A stretch of DNA of 18,536 nt from Thermoplasmatota archaeon (GCA_018334795.1 JAGXLH010000022.1:1-18536); one strand, 5' to 3'; positions 1-7,676 are shown, counted from the stretch's first letter. The notes: generated from the sequence alone by a model not told the origin. Made by a program: numbers and translations.

Positions 1-496
1 ATCGATCTTGTAACATTACGGTGGGATGGGTATGTCCCATGAGAAGATATGATGCTTGTAACACTGATTTTTTTGGCCATCGATGACCATGAAGCAAACC
101 AATTGAATCTAAAACCGTGCCATCTGATTCATATAAAATTACGTCTTCTGGTAGATACCATTTAATATTACCATCATGGTTTCCGGGGATAATATGAATG
201 GTTGCCATATTGTTTAAATCAGAAAAAAATCTTCGTAATTGTTTTTTTTCGTGAAATGGGGTTTGAGGTATGGAATGTTTAATATCTCCAAGGAGCACTA
301 TATCTTTTGGTTGGTAATCAGCATATAATTTTTTGATCATATACCACATTTGAGGTAGTTGAGAGGATACGTGAAGTCCTTTTTCTTGAAGTTCGTTTTC
401 TATGCCAATATGTAAATCAGCAAGAATTAGCATTTTTTTTTCTTTTATGAATAATGACGGTGTTTGATGAATTGGTTGAATAGTGAATGTGGACAT
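1..496 (-). CDS. Archaeal ICC-like metallophosphoesterase (3' end cut by window)
   Basis: This is a calcineurin-type metallophosphoesterase of the archaeal ICC-like/SbcD-related family (COG1407 type). I translated 165 residues from the ATG at 496; the C-terminus lies beyond the left edge. The metal-binding motifs appear in the family's order: DLHIG near residue 27, GDIKH near 70, GNHDG near 105, LHGHRWP near 134 and GHTHP near 153. The substrate is unknown; the family is thought to cleave phosphodiester or nucleic-acid-like substrates in the cytoplasm. The start is well set: GGTGAT at 502-507 lies 5 nt before the ATG and contains the stop codon of the upstream membrane-protein gene (TGA at 503-505), so the two genes are probably translationally coupled. 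It is the last visible gene of the nnr unit. Confidence 0.88.
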   Translation of the reverse strand, partial: MSTFTIQPIHQTPSLFIKEKKMLILADLHIGIENELQEKGLHVSSQLPQMWYMIKKLYADYQPKDIVLLGDIKHSIPQTPFHEKKQLRRFFSDLNNMATIHIIPGNHDGNIKWYLPEDVILYESDGTVLDSIGLLHGHRWPKKSVLQASYLLMGHTHPTVMLQDR

Positions 497-502
497 AACC
501 TA

Positions 503-2194
503 TCACCCTAAGCCTGTTATTGAAGGAAGTGGAATGATTGAAAGAAAGATATTAAGCAGTACTAAGAAATAAAGCTGGAGACCAAGCCAGAACAACGGTA
601 TGAGAATTATTAATTTCGTAAGAAACTGATAGTTATTTTTAATTGTGGTTCTACAAATCATATTATGAATTAATACTGCAGGAAATGCATATAAGAAAAA
701 GAGAAAAACAAGGATTATACTCTGAATTAAGAAAAAGATAAGGGTAATTACAGCATTATTTTGTGCTGCGGGTTGGGTGATTAAACTAAGACCAAATCGA
801 AATGAAAAATGCAGGTCAACTAAAAGAAATAAGATTCCTAAAATGATACCATAAATCAAAAGGCGAACCCATCTTTTTTGGAATAAATAAAAAGCATCAT
901 TATTCTTCGGTAACAAACGATGTTTTGTTTTTGCAGACCAGTAAAAAAGGATACTTACTATTGCAGCTATCCATAAAAGAATGCTTATCAATGGTAAAGT
1001 GATGCCTTTTTCTGAATTTTCTGCAGTTGAAGTGTAAAAATGATCATCAACAAAAAGTAATGTAGATTCCCCCTGAATAAAAACAGGACTTGATTCTTGT
1101 TGATTCAGTGTAAGAGTAAACTGTGGTCCTCTTCCAGCAAGAATCATAGGATTTGAGAGGTTATTTCCATCAATCAGAACATCATTGGATGTGTTCGTTA
1201 GAATAATTCCACTGTTAAACAGTTCTGAAAGATAAGGAATGACCGTTTGTAGTTGTTGATTAAATGGGAAGGCTGATTGGTCAACTGAATCATCTATGCT
1301 GGACATGGTTTCTGTAAAATCATTAAGTAATGAGAGAATATCATTTGATGGTGAATTGGTTTGGGTGATAGTAAGTAATGCTTCACTTGAAGAAGTATCA
1401 TTAATGAGTAATGGAAAAAAATGTACGGTTGACTGTTGATGAAGTGATAATTTTTTTGATGTTTTGATAAGTATAATCTGATCAGATTGAGAAACATGAT
1501 AAACAATGTTTTCTCCATCGATAATATCAATTTCTGAATTATATGGATAAATCATTGATGTATTAGTTTGAACAGTAAAAAGGGATTCTTCATCTGAAAT
1601 AATTCCGATACCATTAGGAGGGAGTTGGCTGTTTAATGGTAATTGAAAGAATCCACCAAATCCATATGATTGATTATGGTTTACTTGATATTTTTGAGCA
1701 TCACTTCCAAAAAGAGCGACACCATTTTTTACATTGATTGAAACATCTGAAAAAGAAGTAACAATCTTATCTTTCAAACTAATTAGTTCTACAGCTGAAT
1801 ATTCATCGATGCTTGACAAGTATGTTGTATTAACCACGAAAACAGTCGCATCATTTAATCTTGTTTCAGAAAACAGTGGAAAACCATACGATTCGGCTAG
1901 TGATGTAAAATCAGGTATTTCCAAAATTAATGAAATTTCCTGCAAAAAAGGTATATACTGTTGAATTGAATTTGTTATTTTATCGAATTGAATTCCTTGA
2001 AATGATCCAGATAGTGAAATATCCCCAATAACATAAATCGGTGTTGCCTCATTAGTTGAGATTTCTATTGAATTTGTATCTTGAAATAATTGAGCTGAAA
2101 TAGTTGGGATAAAAAGCGTTATTACTAATAAAAAAAGAATAATTGAAAGAGTAATGCTTTTGAATTTTTTTTTATGATTAGTGTACATATTCAT
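503..2194 (-). CDS. Exported membrane-anchored protein of unknown function
   Basis: I do not recognise this family. With the start at 2194 it has about 563 residues. A KKK-containing N-terminus and hydrophobic segment (about residues 12-33, ending near ISAQ) look like a signal peptide. A Ser/Thr/Asn-rich domain of roughly 370 residues follows, with many N-x-S/T sequons, then about four or five hydrophobic segments at the C-terminus. This suggests a large extracytoplasmic domain on a multi-pass membrane anchor. A longer reading from 2218 is possible, but GGTG at 2199-2202 sits 4 nt before the ATG at 2194, and the short overlap with the end of nnr fits coupled translation. It lies between Nnr and a metallophosphoesterase; I infer no function from that. 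Confidence 0.75.
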   Translation of the reverse strand: MNMYTNHKKKFKSITLSIILFLLVITLFIPTISAQLFQDTNSIEISTNEATPIYVIGDISLSGSFQGIQFDKITNSIQQYIPFLQEISLILEIPDFTSLAESYGFPLFSETRLNDATVFVVNTTYLSSIDEYSAVELISLKDKIVTSFSDVSINVKNGVALFGSDAQKYQVNHNQSYGFGGFFQLPLNSQLPPNGIGIISDEESLFTVQTNTSMIYPYNSEIDIIDGENIVYHVSQSDQIILIKTSKKLSLHQQSTVHFFPLLINDTSSSEALLTITQTNSPSNDILSLLNDFTETMSSIDDSVDQSAFPFNQQLQTVIPYLSELFNSGIILTNTSNDVLIDGNNLSNPMILAGRGPQFTLTLNQQESSPVFIQGESTLLFVDDHFYTSTAENSEKGITLPLISILLWIAAIVSILFYWSAKTKHRLLPKNNDAFYLFQKRWVRLLIYGIILGILFLLVDLHFSFRFGLSLITQPAAQNNAVITLIFFLIQSIILVFLFFLYAFPAVLIHNMICRTTIKNNYQFLTKLIILIPLFWLGLQLYFLVLLNIFLSIIPLPSITGLG

Positions 2195-3641
2195 TAAGCA
2201 CCATTGGAATTTTATCAATTATATCGGTAGCAAGTAAACCATATGATGATTTTTTAAAAGCTTGATTTCCAGCTTCACCATTAAGAAACGCAGCAATACG
2301 AACAGCAGTCATCGCGGAAACGTTTTTTGAAAGTAATGCAGCGATTATTCCGGCGAGAACATCTCCAGTTCCACCAACGGTCATAGCTTGGTTATGAACC
2401 GTGTTTAAACGGGTAGATTCTCCATTGCTTAACACATCTATTGATCCTTTTAAAAACAAGGTTACTTTCAGTTTTTTTGCCCATAATCTAATTTGTTTTT
2501 GTTTTTCAGTTAGATTTTTTGACAGTTTTTCCCCAGTTAACTTTGTAAATTCCTTAGCGTGTGGCGTAATAACAATTTCAGAGTCTTTTAAAAGTTGATG
2601 ATGATTAAATAACGGTTGAATCGCATCTGCATCTATAACTATTTTTTTTGAAGACGAAATAGCTTCTTTAATAATTGATCTTACCGCCATACTTGTATCT
2701 TTTTCAATGCCTAATCCCGGACCAATAAGAATACTATCAACCTGATCGAATAAAGATATGATAGTTGATACATCCTGATCAGATAGAATTTTTTCTGATT
2801 GAAGGGGGTGCACTATGAGATTTGGTGAAAACGAAGCAATAGTTTTTGCGGCGTCTTTTGGAGTTGCAACAAATGATAAATCAGCTCCGGTGCGAAGAGC
2901 GGCAAGTGCAGATAAAGCTGGAGCACCAGTGAAGGGTCCACCACCGATTACAAGAACGCTTCCGTTTTGACCTTTATGGGATTCCTTTTTTGACCGAGGA
3001 TAATACACAGTTAATTCCCCTGGCCCGACATGGGTCTGGGCTTTGTTAGGAATCTTTATATCAGCTATGATAATCTGCCCACTATTTTTTTTATTCATAT
3101 CTGGTTTTTTATCATGAAATGTAACGGTAGTATCTGGATGAACTGCTTTTTTGGTCCCTAAACCTGTTGGCATATCTACTGAAACAATGTGTTTATCATC
3201 AAATGTATTAATCATAGAAACAATTTCATCATAGGGAGGACGAAGTTCACCGGTAATACCAACTCCAAGCATCGCATCAACAATAACTGTAGATTTTTTT
3301 AAAGCTGAAGATAATTTATCTAAATGTCTATGATCATAAATCGTTATAGGTAATGATTTTAATTTTGAAAAGTTCATTCGAGCAATATCGGTATGAATCT
3401 TTTCTTCTTTACCAACAAGGAAAAGCGTGACCGGAAATTTTTTTGAAAGATATCGGGCGGCAACAAAACCATCCCCGCCATTATTACCTGGACCGCAAAC
3501 AACTACGATTTCTGGATTTTGTGTGTTTTGTTGAATGTATTCTGCTACATTTTTTCCTGCATTTTCCATGAGTTTTTCAGGAGGAGTTCCATAATATTCA
3601 GCATTTATATCAAGCACCTTAACCTCTTTACCGGTAATCAT
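2178..3641 (-). CDS. nnr: Bifunctional NAD(P)H-hydrate repair enzyme Nnr (epimerase + ADP/ATP-dependent dehydratase)
   Basis: This enzyme repairs damaged NAD(P)H: the N-terminal YjeF-type domain epimerises NAD(P)H hydrate, and the C-terminal ribokinase-like domain dehydrates the S form at the cost of ADP or ATP. In the 487-residue reading the epimerase half has GPGNNGGDGF (50-59), VDAMLGVG (121-128) and VDMPTG (155-160). The dehydratase half has GGGPFTGAPA (233-242), GPGLG (307-311), ITPHAKEF (358-365) and the nucleotide-binding GGTGDVLAG (423-431). Length and domain order match fused Nnr proteins. The longest ORF begins with TTG at 3656, but GGTGG at 3650-3654 is a better ribosome site for the ATG at 3641. 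It heads the minus-strand unit and is divergent from the NAC gene. Confidence 0.95.
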   Translation of the reverse strand: MITGKEVKVLDINAEYYGTPPEKLMENAGKNVAEYIQQNTQNPEIVVVCGPGNNGGDGFVAARYLSKKFPVTLFLVGKEEKIHTDIARMNFSKLKSLPITIYDHRHLDKLSSALKKSTVIVDAMLGVGITGELRPPYDEIVSMINTFDDKHIVSVDMPTGLGTKKAVHPDTTVTFHDKKPDMNKKNSGQIIIADIKIPNKAQTHVGPGELTVYYPRSKKESHKGQNGSVLVIGGGPFTGAPALSALAALRTGADLSFVATPKDAAKTIASFSPNLIVHPLQSEKILSDQDVSTIISLFDQVDSILIGPGLGIEKDTSMAVRSIIKEAISSSKKIVIDADAIQPLFNHHQLLKDSEIVITPHAKEFTKLTGEKLSKNLTEKQKQIRLWAKKLKVTLFLKGSIDVLSNGESTRLNTVHNQAMTVGGTGDVLAGIIAALLSKNVSAMTAVRIAAFLNGEAGNQAFKKSSYGLLATDIIDKIPMVLNEYVH

Positions 3642-3664
3642 TGAAAAATCCACCAAAACCTATA

Positions 3665-3684
3665 ACAATTTATACTGTATATAT
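3665..3684. promoter_or_regulatory. Shared divergent promoter region, nnr / NAC
   Basis: This AT-rich stretch between the divergent nnr and NAC genes contains TATA-like elements readable on both strands: TATAAA on the minus strand at 3669-3674 and TATATATG around 3677-3684. On the minus strand the outer element puts transcription start near 3655, just ahead of GGTGG. On the plus strand it puts the start near 3700-3706. Which box serves which gene cannot be settled by eye. Confidence 0.5.
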
Positions 3685-3699
3685 GTCCTTCGTTATTGT

Positions 3700-3717
3700 A
3701 CTATTTCGAAAAATAGT
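3700..3717. repeat. Perfect inverted repeat in the NAC leader
   Basis: ACTATTT, a CGAA loop and AAATAGT form a perfect 7-bp hairpin with a 4-nt loop. It ends 1 nt before the GGAGG ribosome binding site of the NAC gene (3719-3723). As RNA it could affect access to that site; as DNA it could be an operator between the two divergent genes. Confidence 0.5.
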
Positions 3718-3734
3718 TGGAGGATAATGATAAT

Positions 3735-4076
3735 ATGCTTCCAAGAGGAATGAATCCACGGCAAATGAATCAAATGATGAAGAAGTTAGGAATTAATGTC
3801 AAAGATATCCCTAATGTTGAAAAAGTAATAATTCTTACAGATAAGAAGGAATATGTTTTTTCCGAAGCAGAAGTTACCGTAATGGATGCTCAAGGTCAGA
3901 AGACATATCAAGTAGTTGGTAATCCAGTTGTTGCAAATCGTGAGAAAAAACTTCCTAAAGAAGATATTGCCTTAATCGTTGAACAAACTGGCGTATCTGA
4001 AGAAGATGCAATTAAAACACTTAAGAAAACTGACGGAGATATCGCTGAAGCTATCATGAAACTTTCTTCTGATTAA
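3735..4076 (+). CDS. nac: Nascent polypeptide-associated complex protein (archaeal aNAC)
   Basis: Archaeal NAC is a homodimeric chaperone that sits at the ribosome exit tunnel and contacts emerging chains. The 113-residue reading starts MLPRGMNPRQMNQMMKKLGI, the typical archaeal N-terminus. It continues with the NAC beta-barrel (about residues 28-70, including VEKVIILTDKKEYVF) and ends in a UBA-like helical domain (about 78-113, with EEDAIKTLKKTDGDIAEAI). The longest ORF opens at a TTG at 3717, but GGAGG at 3719-3723 overlaps that codon and correctly serves the ATG at 3735, so I use the latter. It is probably expressed alone or with the mini-gene downstream. Confidence 0.95.
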   Translation: MLPRGMNPRQMNQMMKKLGINVKDIPNVEKVIILTDKKEYVFSEAEVTVMDAQGQKTYQVVGNPVVANREKKLPKEDIALIVEQTGVSEEDAIKTLKKTDGDIAEAIMKLSSD

Positions 4077-4080
4077 TACG

Positions 4081-4089
4081 TTTATAATA
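4081..4089 (+). promoter_or_regulatory. TATA box TTTATAATA
   Basis: The exact 9-mer TTTATAATA is also placed before the phosphohexomutase gene (7710-7718) and, on the minus strand, before the M28 peptidase gene (11165-11173). Here transcription would start near 4111, giving a leader of about 43 nt to the Cys-rich mini-gene at 4154. It follows the NAC stop codon by only 4 nt. Confidence 0.5.
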
Positions 4090-4153
4090 AATGGGAACTG
4101 TTTGTGTTAATCAATGATTTTGAGAACAAAAAAAAGTTGATGGTGATTAAACA

Positions 4154-4270
4154 TTGGAGAAAAGACGGTGTCGGCACTGCCATAAATTGTTTCCAGTATG
4201 TGATTTATTACAACATCAATTACATGGGCTTATTTGTAAGGAATGCTACGATAACATAGAATGTAAATAA
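4154..4270 (+). CDS. 38-residue Cys-rich putative zinc-binding mini-protein
   Basis: This small ORF starts with TTG and encodes 38 residues with two CxxC pairs: CRHC at residues 6-9 and CKEC at 28-31, 18 residues apart. Two more cysteines lie at 16 and 37, and histidines at 8, 10, 21 and 24. The pattern suggests a minimal zinc ribbon. GGTGAT at 4142-4147, identical to the window's strongest ribosome binding sites, lies 6 nt before the TTG, and a TTTATAATA promoter lies at 4081-4089. An in-frame stop (TAA, 4148-4150) just upstream fixes the start region. It could be a nucleic-acid or protein-binding micro-protein; no named family is claimed. The alternative is a chance ORF, but promoter, ribosome site and motif together argue against that. 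Confidence 0.5.
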   Translation: MEKRRCRHCHKLFPVCDLLQHQLHGLICKECYDNIECK

Positions 4271-4285
4271 TCAATAATAACATTG

Positions 4286-4307
4286 TTTTCAATTTATTAA
4301 TTGAAAA
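4286..4307. repeat. Perfect AT-rich inverted repeat upstream of the Lrp gene
   Basis: TTTTCAATT, a TATT loop and AATTGAAAA give 9-bp perfect arms. The site lies about 20 bp upstream of the TATA-like TTTTTAAAG (about 4327-4334) of the Lrp-family gene. Lrp/AsnC proteins often bind AT-rich dyads near their own promoter, so this is a candidate autoregulatory operator. It could instead help end the transcript of the mini-gene. Confidence 0.45.
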
Positions 4308-4369
4308 GTTAAAATTAATCACATAATTTTTAAAGGGTAACTCATTATACAATGTACTTGGTGACAAAC

Positions 4370-4894
4370 ATGGCGAGAAAAAGTGCTGAACAAATAAAAA
4401 AGGATGAATTAAAGGTTCTGAAATCGTTAAAACAAAACGCGCGTGGAAGCATTGAAAATATTTCAAAAAAATATAATTTTTCCCGCCAAAAAGTATGGCG
4501 CATAATCAAACGTCTTGAAAAGAACAAAAAAATCTGGGGTTATTCAACAGTTACCGATGATGAAAAACTTGAAGAGAAACGATTCATCATTCTCATCAAA
4601 CGGTCAACCGAACCAGTTGATGATGCAATCCAAAAAATCGTAGATTTCACCATGGAACATAAACACGGTGAAATGAGTATTGACATCGAATGCAGTAGTT
4701 ATCTTCATGGTCATTACGATTGGATGTTTACGGTGACTGCAAAGGATATGAAAGATGTAAAACGATTTACCCATCTGTTATCAAAAGAATATGAACTCTG
4801 GATTAATGAAATCCTTGTTTTGCAAAATATTTTCCCAGTTAAGAAATGCGGTATTTTTAACCCAAATATGCAAAAGATAAAAGAATTATTCTAG
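4370..4894 (+). CDS. Lrp/AsnC-family transcriptional regulator
   Basis: The 174-residue protein has an N-terminal winged helix-turn-helix (about residues 13-65), with the second helix around KYNFSRQKVWRIIKRLEK. A C-terminal alpha/beta region follows (about 70-160), with strands near RFIILIKRS, YDWMFTVTAKD and ELWINEILVLQNIF, consistent with the RAM/Lrp ligand-binding and oligomerisation domain. GGTGA at 4360-4364 lies 5 nt before the ATG at 4370, which rules out the longer reading from 4352. A TATA-like box at about 4327-4334 would start transcription near 4357. The gene is convergent with an aminotransferase 44 bp away; archaeal Lrp proteins commonly control amino-acid metabolism, so that neighbour is a plausible but unproven target. 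Confidence 0.85.
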   Translation: MARKSAEQIKKDELKVLKSLKQNARGSIENISKKYNFSRQKVWRIIKRLEKNKKIWGYSTVTDDEKLEEKRFIILIKRSTEPVDDAIQKIVDFTMEHKHGEMSIDIECSSYLHGHYDWMFTVTAKDMKDVKRFTHLLSKEYELWINEILVLQNIFPVKKCGIFNPNMQKIKELF

Positions 4895-4938
4895 ATTGAT
4901 AGAATAACTTTTAAATCATCTCTTATTTTTTATGTCTT

Positions 4939-6162
4939 TTATGCTTTGATAGTATTCAATCGTTCTTGAATAACGGTTGCCAATCGTTTAATTCCTTCTT
5001 CTATTTGATCATTTGAAGAGTAGGAAAAGTTTAATCTCATAGATCGTTGGCCACCACCATCAACATGAAATGCTTTCCCATGAACATAGGCAACCTTGTG
5101 TTTAATAGCATCAAGAAACATGGTTTCAGTATCTATTCCTTCTGGAAGTGTTACCCAAGCAAACATACCACCATGAGGTTTATTACAGGTATATCCCTCA
5201 GGAAAGTATTGTTCAATAGCTGAAATCATTTGATCTCGTTTCGGTTCGTACATCTCATTTATTTTTAAAATATGAAGATCTAAAGAACCCTGTCGAGTAA
5301 ATTCATTTGCAATATACTGCGTAAATGTATTAGTGCAAAGATCTAATGCTTGTTTACAAATCACCATTTTTCGGGTGAGTTCTTCTGAAGCAATAGTCCA
5401 AGCCAATCTGAATCCAGGAGCAAGTATTTTTGAAAACGTGGACATGTAAATTACTCGACCATCATCATCATCAAACGCTTTGATTGGTTTTACATGATCG
5501 ATATCATAATTTAATTTTCCATAGGGATCATCTTCCACGATGACTACATCGTATTCATGGGCTATATCGATGAGTTCTTTTCGTCGTTTTTCAGGCATGA
5601 CTACGCCAGATGGATTTTGAAAGGTGGGAACAACATAGATAAATTTTGGAATAACATCATCATGTATCATTTCTTTAATTGTATCTTCCAACACATCCAT
5701 TCGCATGCCGTCTTTATCAAGTGGAATCCCGGTTAGATTACTTTCATAACTTTTAAATGCGTTAATACCGCCTAAATATGTGGGTGATCCCACTAATGCA
5801 GTGTCTCCAGGGTTTAAAAAGAGTTTTCCAACCATATCAAGAGCTTGTTGAGATCCATTAGTAATGATGACATTATCTGCGGTAACATCCTCAATGCCAT
5901 CTTTGTATGCTCGCTCAGCAAGGTTTTTTCGTAGTTCCGTTAATCCTTGTGTTGTACCATATTGTAACGCGCTTTTTCCATGATTTCGCATCACTGCTTG
6001 AATGATGGTGTTTAAATCATCAATTGGAAATGAATTTGGATTTGGAAGTCCTCCTGCAAAGGAAATGATTTCCGGATCCTGAGCAACTTTTAACAACTCT
6101 CGGATTACCGACTTCCGCATTTTACCTGCTCTTTCAGAATATAATCTCTCAAGATTCCCCAT
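4939..6162 (-). CDS. PLP-dependent class I/II aminotransferase (2-aminoadipate/aromatic-type)
   Basis: This fold-type I aminotransferase has 407 residues, the usual length. It transfers an amino group between an amino acid and a 2-oxo acid in the cytoplasm. Visible elements are ISFAGGLPNP (33-42), the phosphate-binding GSQQALD (103-109), FQNPSG with Asn183, EDDPY giving Asp211 and Tyr214, the Schiff-base Lys245 in STFSKILAPG, and the carboxylate-binding Arg376 in SMRLNFS. These fit the LysN/multisubstrate 2-aminoadipate or aromatic aminotransferase group, but the substrate cannot be read from sequence alone. GGTG precedes the ATG by 4 nt. A minus-strand TATA-like run around 6197-6207 fits a short leader. 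Confidence 0.92.
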   Translation of the reverse strand: MGNLERLYSERAGKMRKSVIRELLKVAQDPEIISFAGGLPNPNSFPIDDLNTIIQAVMRNHGKSALQYGTTQGLTELRKNLAERAYKDGIEDVTADNVIITNGSQQALDMVGKLFLNPGDTALVGSPTYLGGINAFKSYESNLTGIPLDKDGMRMDVLEDTIKEMIHDDVIPKFIYVVPTFQNPSGVVMPEKRRKELIDIAHEYDVVIVEDDPYGKLNYDIDHVKPIKAFDDDDGRVIYMSTFSKILAPGFRLAWTIASEELTRKMVICKQALDLCTNTFTQYIANEFTRQGSLDLHILKINEMYEPKRDQMISAIEQYFPEGYTCNKPHGGMFAWVTLPEGIDTETMFLDAIKHKVAYVHGKAFHVDGGGQRSMRLNFSYSSNDQIEEGIKRLATVIQERLNTIKA

Positions 6163-6251
6163 AAGGCACCACGTTAGTGTTCATCATCTTTGTTTTTTTT
6201 ATAATTATTTCGTAAAAAAGTTGATATAATTGAATCTGTATAAGCATACTG

Positions 6252-6440
6252 TTATTTCTTTTTTTCAGGCCAAAGAAGTGATTGTAGTGATTTTTTACAA
6301 GCGGGCATACAGTCTAGTGTCTCTGCATCAATGTTGAATCGATGCATAATCTGAAGGGTAATATCCTCATCAGTTGTAAACACGGTAGTATCATCTGCAA
6401 ACATCATACTTTTCATTTTATCTTCAATCTGTTCTTCCAT
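6252..6440 (-). CDS. Small hypothetical protein, 62 residues
   Basis: I do not recognise this protein. It is 62 residues long, acidic in its first half and ends in a basic WPEKKK tail, with no signal peptide or membrane segment and two cysteines (in DCMPACKK). A minus-strand TATA-like TTTAATAAG at 6468-6476 would start transcription about 6 nt before the ATG at 6440, giving an almost leaderless mRNA. A second TATAAATTTT at 6446-6455 would instead favour the internal Met at 6416. No good ribosome binding site is seen. It lies 89 bp upstream of the aminotransferase on the same strand, but that gene appears to have its own promoter. Confidence 0.5.
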   Translation of the reverse strand: MEEQIEDKMKSMMFADDTTVFTTDEDITLQIMHRFNIDAETLDCMPACKKSLQSLLWPEKKK

Positions 6441-6544
6441 GGAATCAAAATTTATACCTGATATCCTCTTATTAAACCTTTCGATAGGGTCCGATTAAGA
6501 AATTTTATTTTTAATTAAAATAATTATTTTCTTCTTTCAAAAAA

Positions 6545-6554
6545 TTTATTAATA
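6545..6554 (+). promoter_or_regulatory. TATA-like box of the nucleotidyltransferase gene
   Basis: TTTATTAATA at 6545-6554 would start transcription near 6575, leaving a leader of about 35 nt before the ATG at 6611. A perfect 12-bp palindrome, TTTTAATTAAAA (6509-6520), lies about 25 bp upstream; given the base composition it may be chance. Confidence 0.4.
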
Positions 6555-6610
6555 TCTCTTTTTATGGCAGACTCAAGACCTATGTAATTAGGTTGGGAGA
6601 TAGGATTAGA

Positions 6611-7639
6611 ATGGAAGCGATCATTTTAGCTGGAGGATTTGGAACACGTTTACGACCACTCACTTACACCCGAGCAAAATCACTTTTACCGATTATGAAC
6701 ACACCTATGATAACCTATCTTTTAGATATGTTACCAAAAGAAGTTGACACGGTTATCCTTGCTGTTAATTATAGAAAAAATCAAATTGAATCATATTTAC
6801 AATCATTAAATTTAGATAAAAAGATCATTGTCAATGATGAACCTGAACCATTGGGAACTGGAGGTGCAGTAAAATTTGCTGAAAAACACTTATCAGATCG
6901 ATTCTTTGTGTTAAATAGTGATATTATTTGTTCATTGGATTTAACAAAAATAATGAAGTTTCATGGAAAAATGGATGCAGTTGGGACCATCTCTCTTTGG
7001 CCAGTGGATAATGTTTCAGAATTTGGCGTAGCAGATGTAAAAGATGATGGAAATATTACCGGATTTGTTGAAAAACCAAAACCCGAAAATGCCCCGTCAA
7101 ACCTTATCAATGCAGGTGCATATCTTTTAGAATCAAAGGTTTTAGATTACATTGAAACTGGAAAACTAATATCTATGGAAAAGGAAATCTTTCCTCAGAT
7201 AATCAATGATACTCATCGTTTTTACGGTTATCAATTTAAAGGACATTGGATGGATATTGGAAGGATAACAAGCTATTTGAAAATCCATGAATTCTTGTTA
7301 GATAAACAAAACAAAAAAAATCATATCGGCTTAAAATGTGATAATCAAGGAACATTGGAAAAAAGTGTACTTGGAAAGAATGTTCAGATTGGAAAGAATA
7401 CTAAAATCAAACATTCAATAATCCTAGATCATGCGACCATCGAAGATCATTGTCAATTAGATCACTGTGTCATCGGTGAACACGCTACGGTCAGCAATCA
7501 TAACGATTTAGATTACGTGGTTCTTGGAGATAATGAAGTACTCTCAGAACAGAACAATAAGGAAAATGAAATCATTTGGACGCAACCAGTTCCCGAAGGC
7601 TATCCTAAGAAACAAATAGGCAATGTGATCGGAGGGTAA
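6611..7639 (+). CDS. Sugar-1-phosphate nucleotidyltransferase with left-handed beta-helix tail (probable mannose-1-phosphate guanylyltransferase)
   Basis: The enzyme joins a sugar 1-phosphate to a nucleoside triphosphate. In the 342-residue reading the signature LAGGFGTRLRPLT (6-18) and the following RAKSLLPI bind nucleotide. LGTGGAV (81-87) and LNSDI (101-105, Asp104 for Mg) follow, then FVEKP (152-156) and the sugar-binding NAGAYLL region. Residues about 248-310 show irregular hexapeptide repeats (for example SVLGKNVQIGKNTKI) of a left-handed beta-helix. The ATG at 6611 starts the protein at the conserved MEAIILAGG; the longer TTG reading is unlikely. The phosphohexomutase next door supports a sugar activation role. 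GDP-mannose is the likeliest product, but glucose or GlcNAc specificity is not excluded. Confidence 0.88.
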   Translation: MEAIILAGGFGTRLRPLTYTRAKSLLPIMNTPMITYLLDMLPKEVDTVILAVNYRKNQIESYLQSLNLDKKIIVNDEPEPLGTGGAVKFAEKHLSDRFFVLNSDIICSLDLTKIMKFHGKMDAVGTISLWPVDNVSEFGVADVKDDGNITGFVEKPKPENAPSNLINAGAYLLESKVLDYIETGKLISMEKEIFPQIINDTHRFYGYQFKGHWMDIGRITSYLKIHEFLLDKQNKKNHIGLKCDNQGTLEKSVLGKNVQIGKNTKIKHSIILDHATIEDHCQLDHCVIGEHATVSNHNDLDYVVLGDNEVLSEQNNKENEIIWTQPVPEGYPKKQIGNVIGG

Positions 7640-7642
7640 TAC

Positions 7643-7676
7643 TTTCTTTTCAAATCTATTTTTTCTTATTTTTTTG
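7643..7676 (+). terminator. T-rich probable termination region after the nucleotidyltransferase gene
   Basis: Several T-runs follow the stop codon within 40 nt, the longest being TTTTTT at 7659-7664 and TTTTTTT at 7669-7675. Archaeal RNA polymerase typically terminates at such oligo-T tracts without a stem. A separate promoter for the next gene lies just downstream, which fits termination here. Confidence 0.4.

Noticed and set aside
4114..4140. Leaderless 8-codon ORF right after the TATA box at 4081
   Set aside because: The ATG at 4114 fits leaderless spacing, but the frame stops after 8 codons and is not in frame with the Cys-rich ORF.
4230..4527. Two minus-strand open frames of 60 and 78 codons opposite the Lrp gene
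   Set aside because: They are antisense to a clear Lrp/AsnC gene and its leader and have no ribosome site or recognisable protein features.
6509..6520. 12-bp palindrome TTTTAATTAAAA before the nucleotidyltransferase gene as an operator
   Set aside because: It consists only of A and T in a very AT-rich spacer, so chance occurrence is likely; noted only in the promoter entry.
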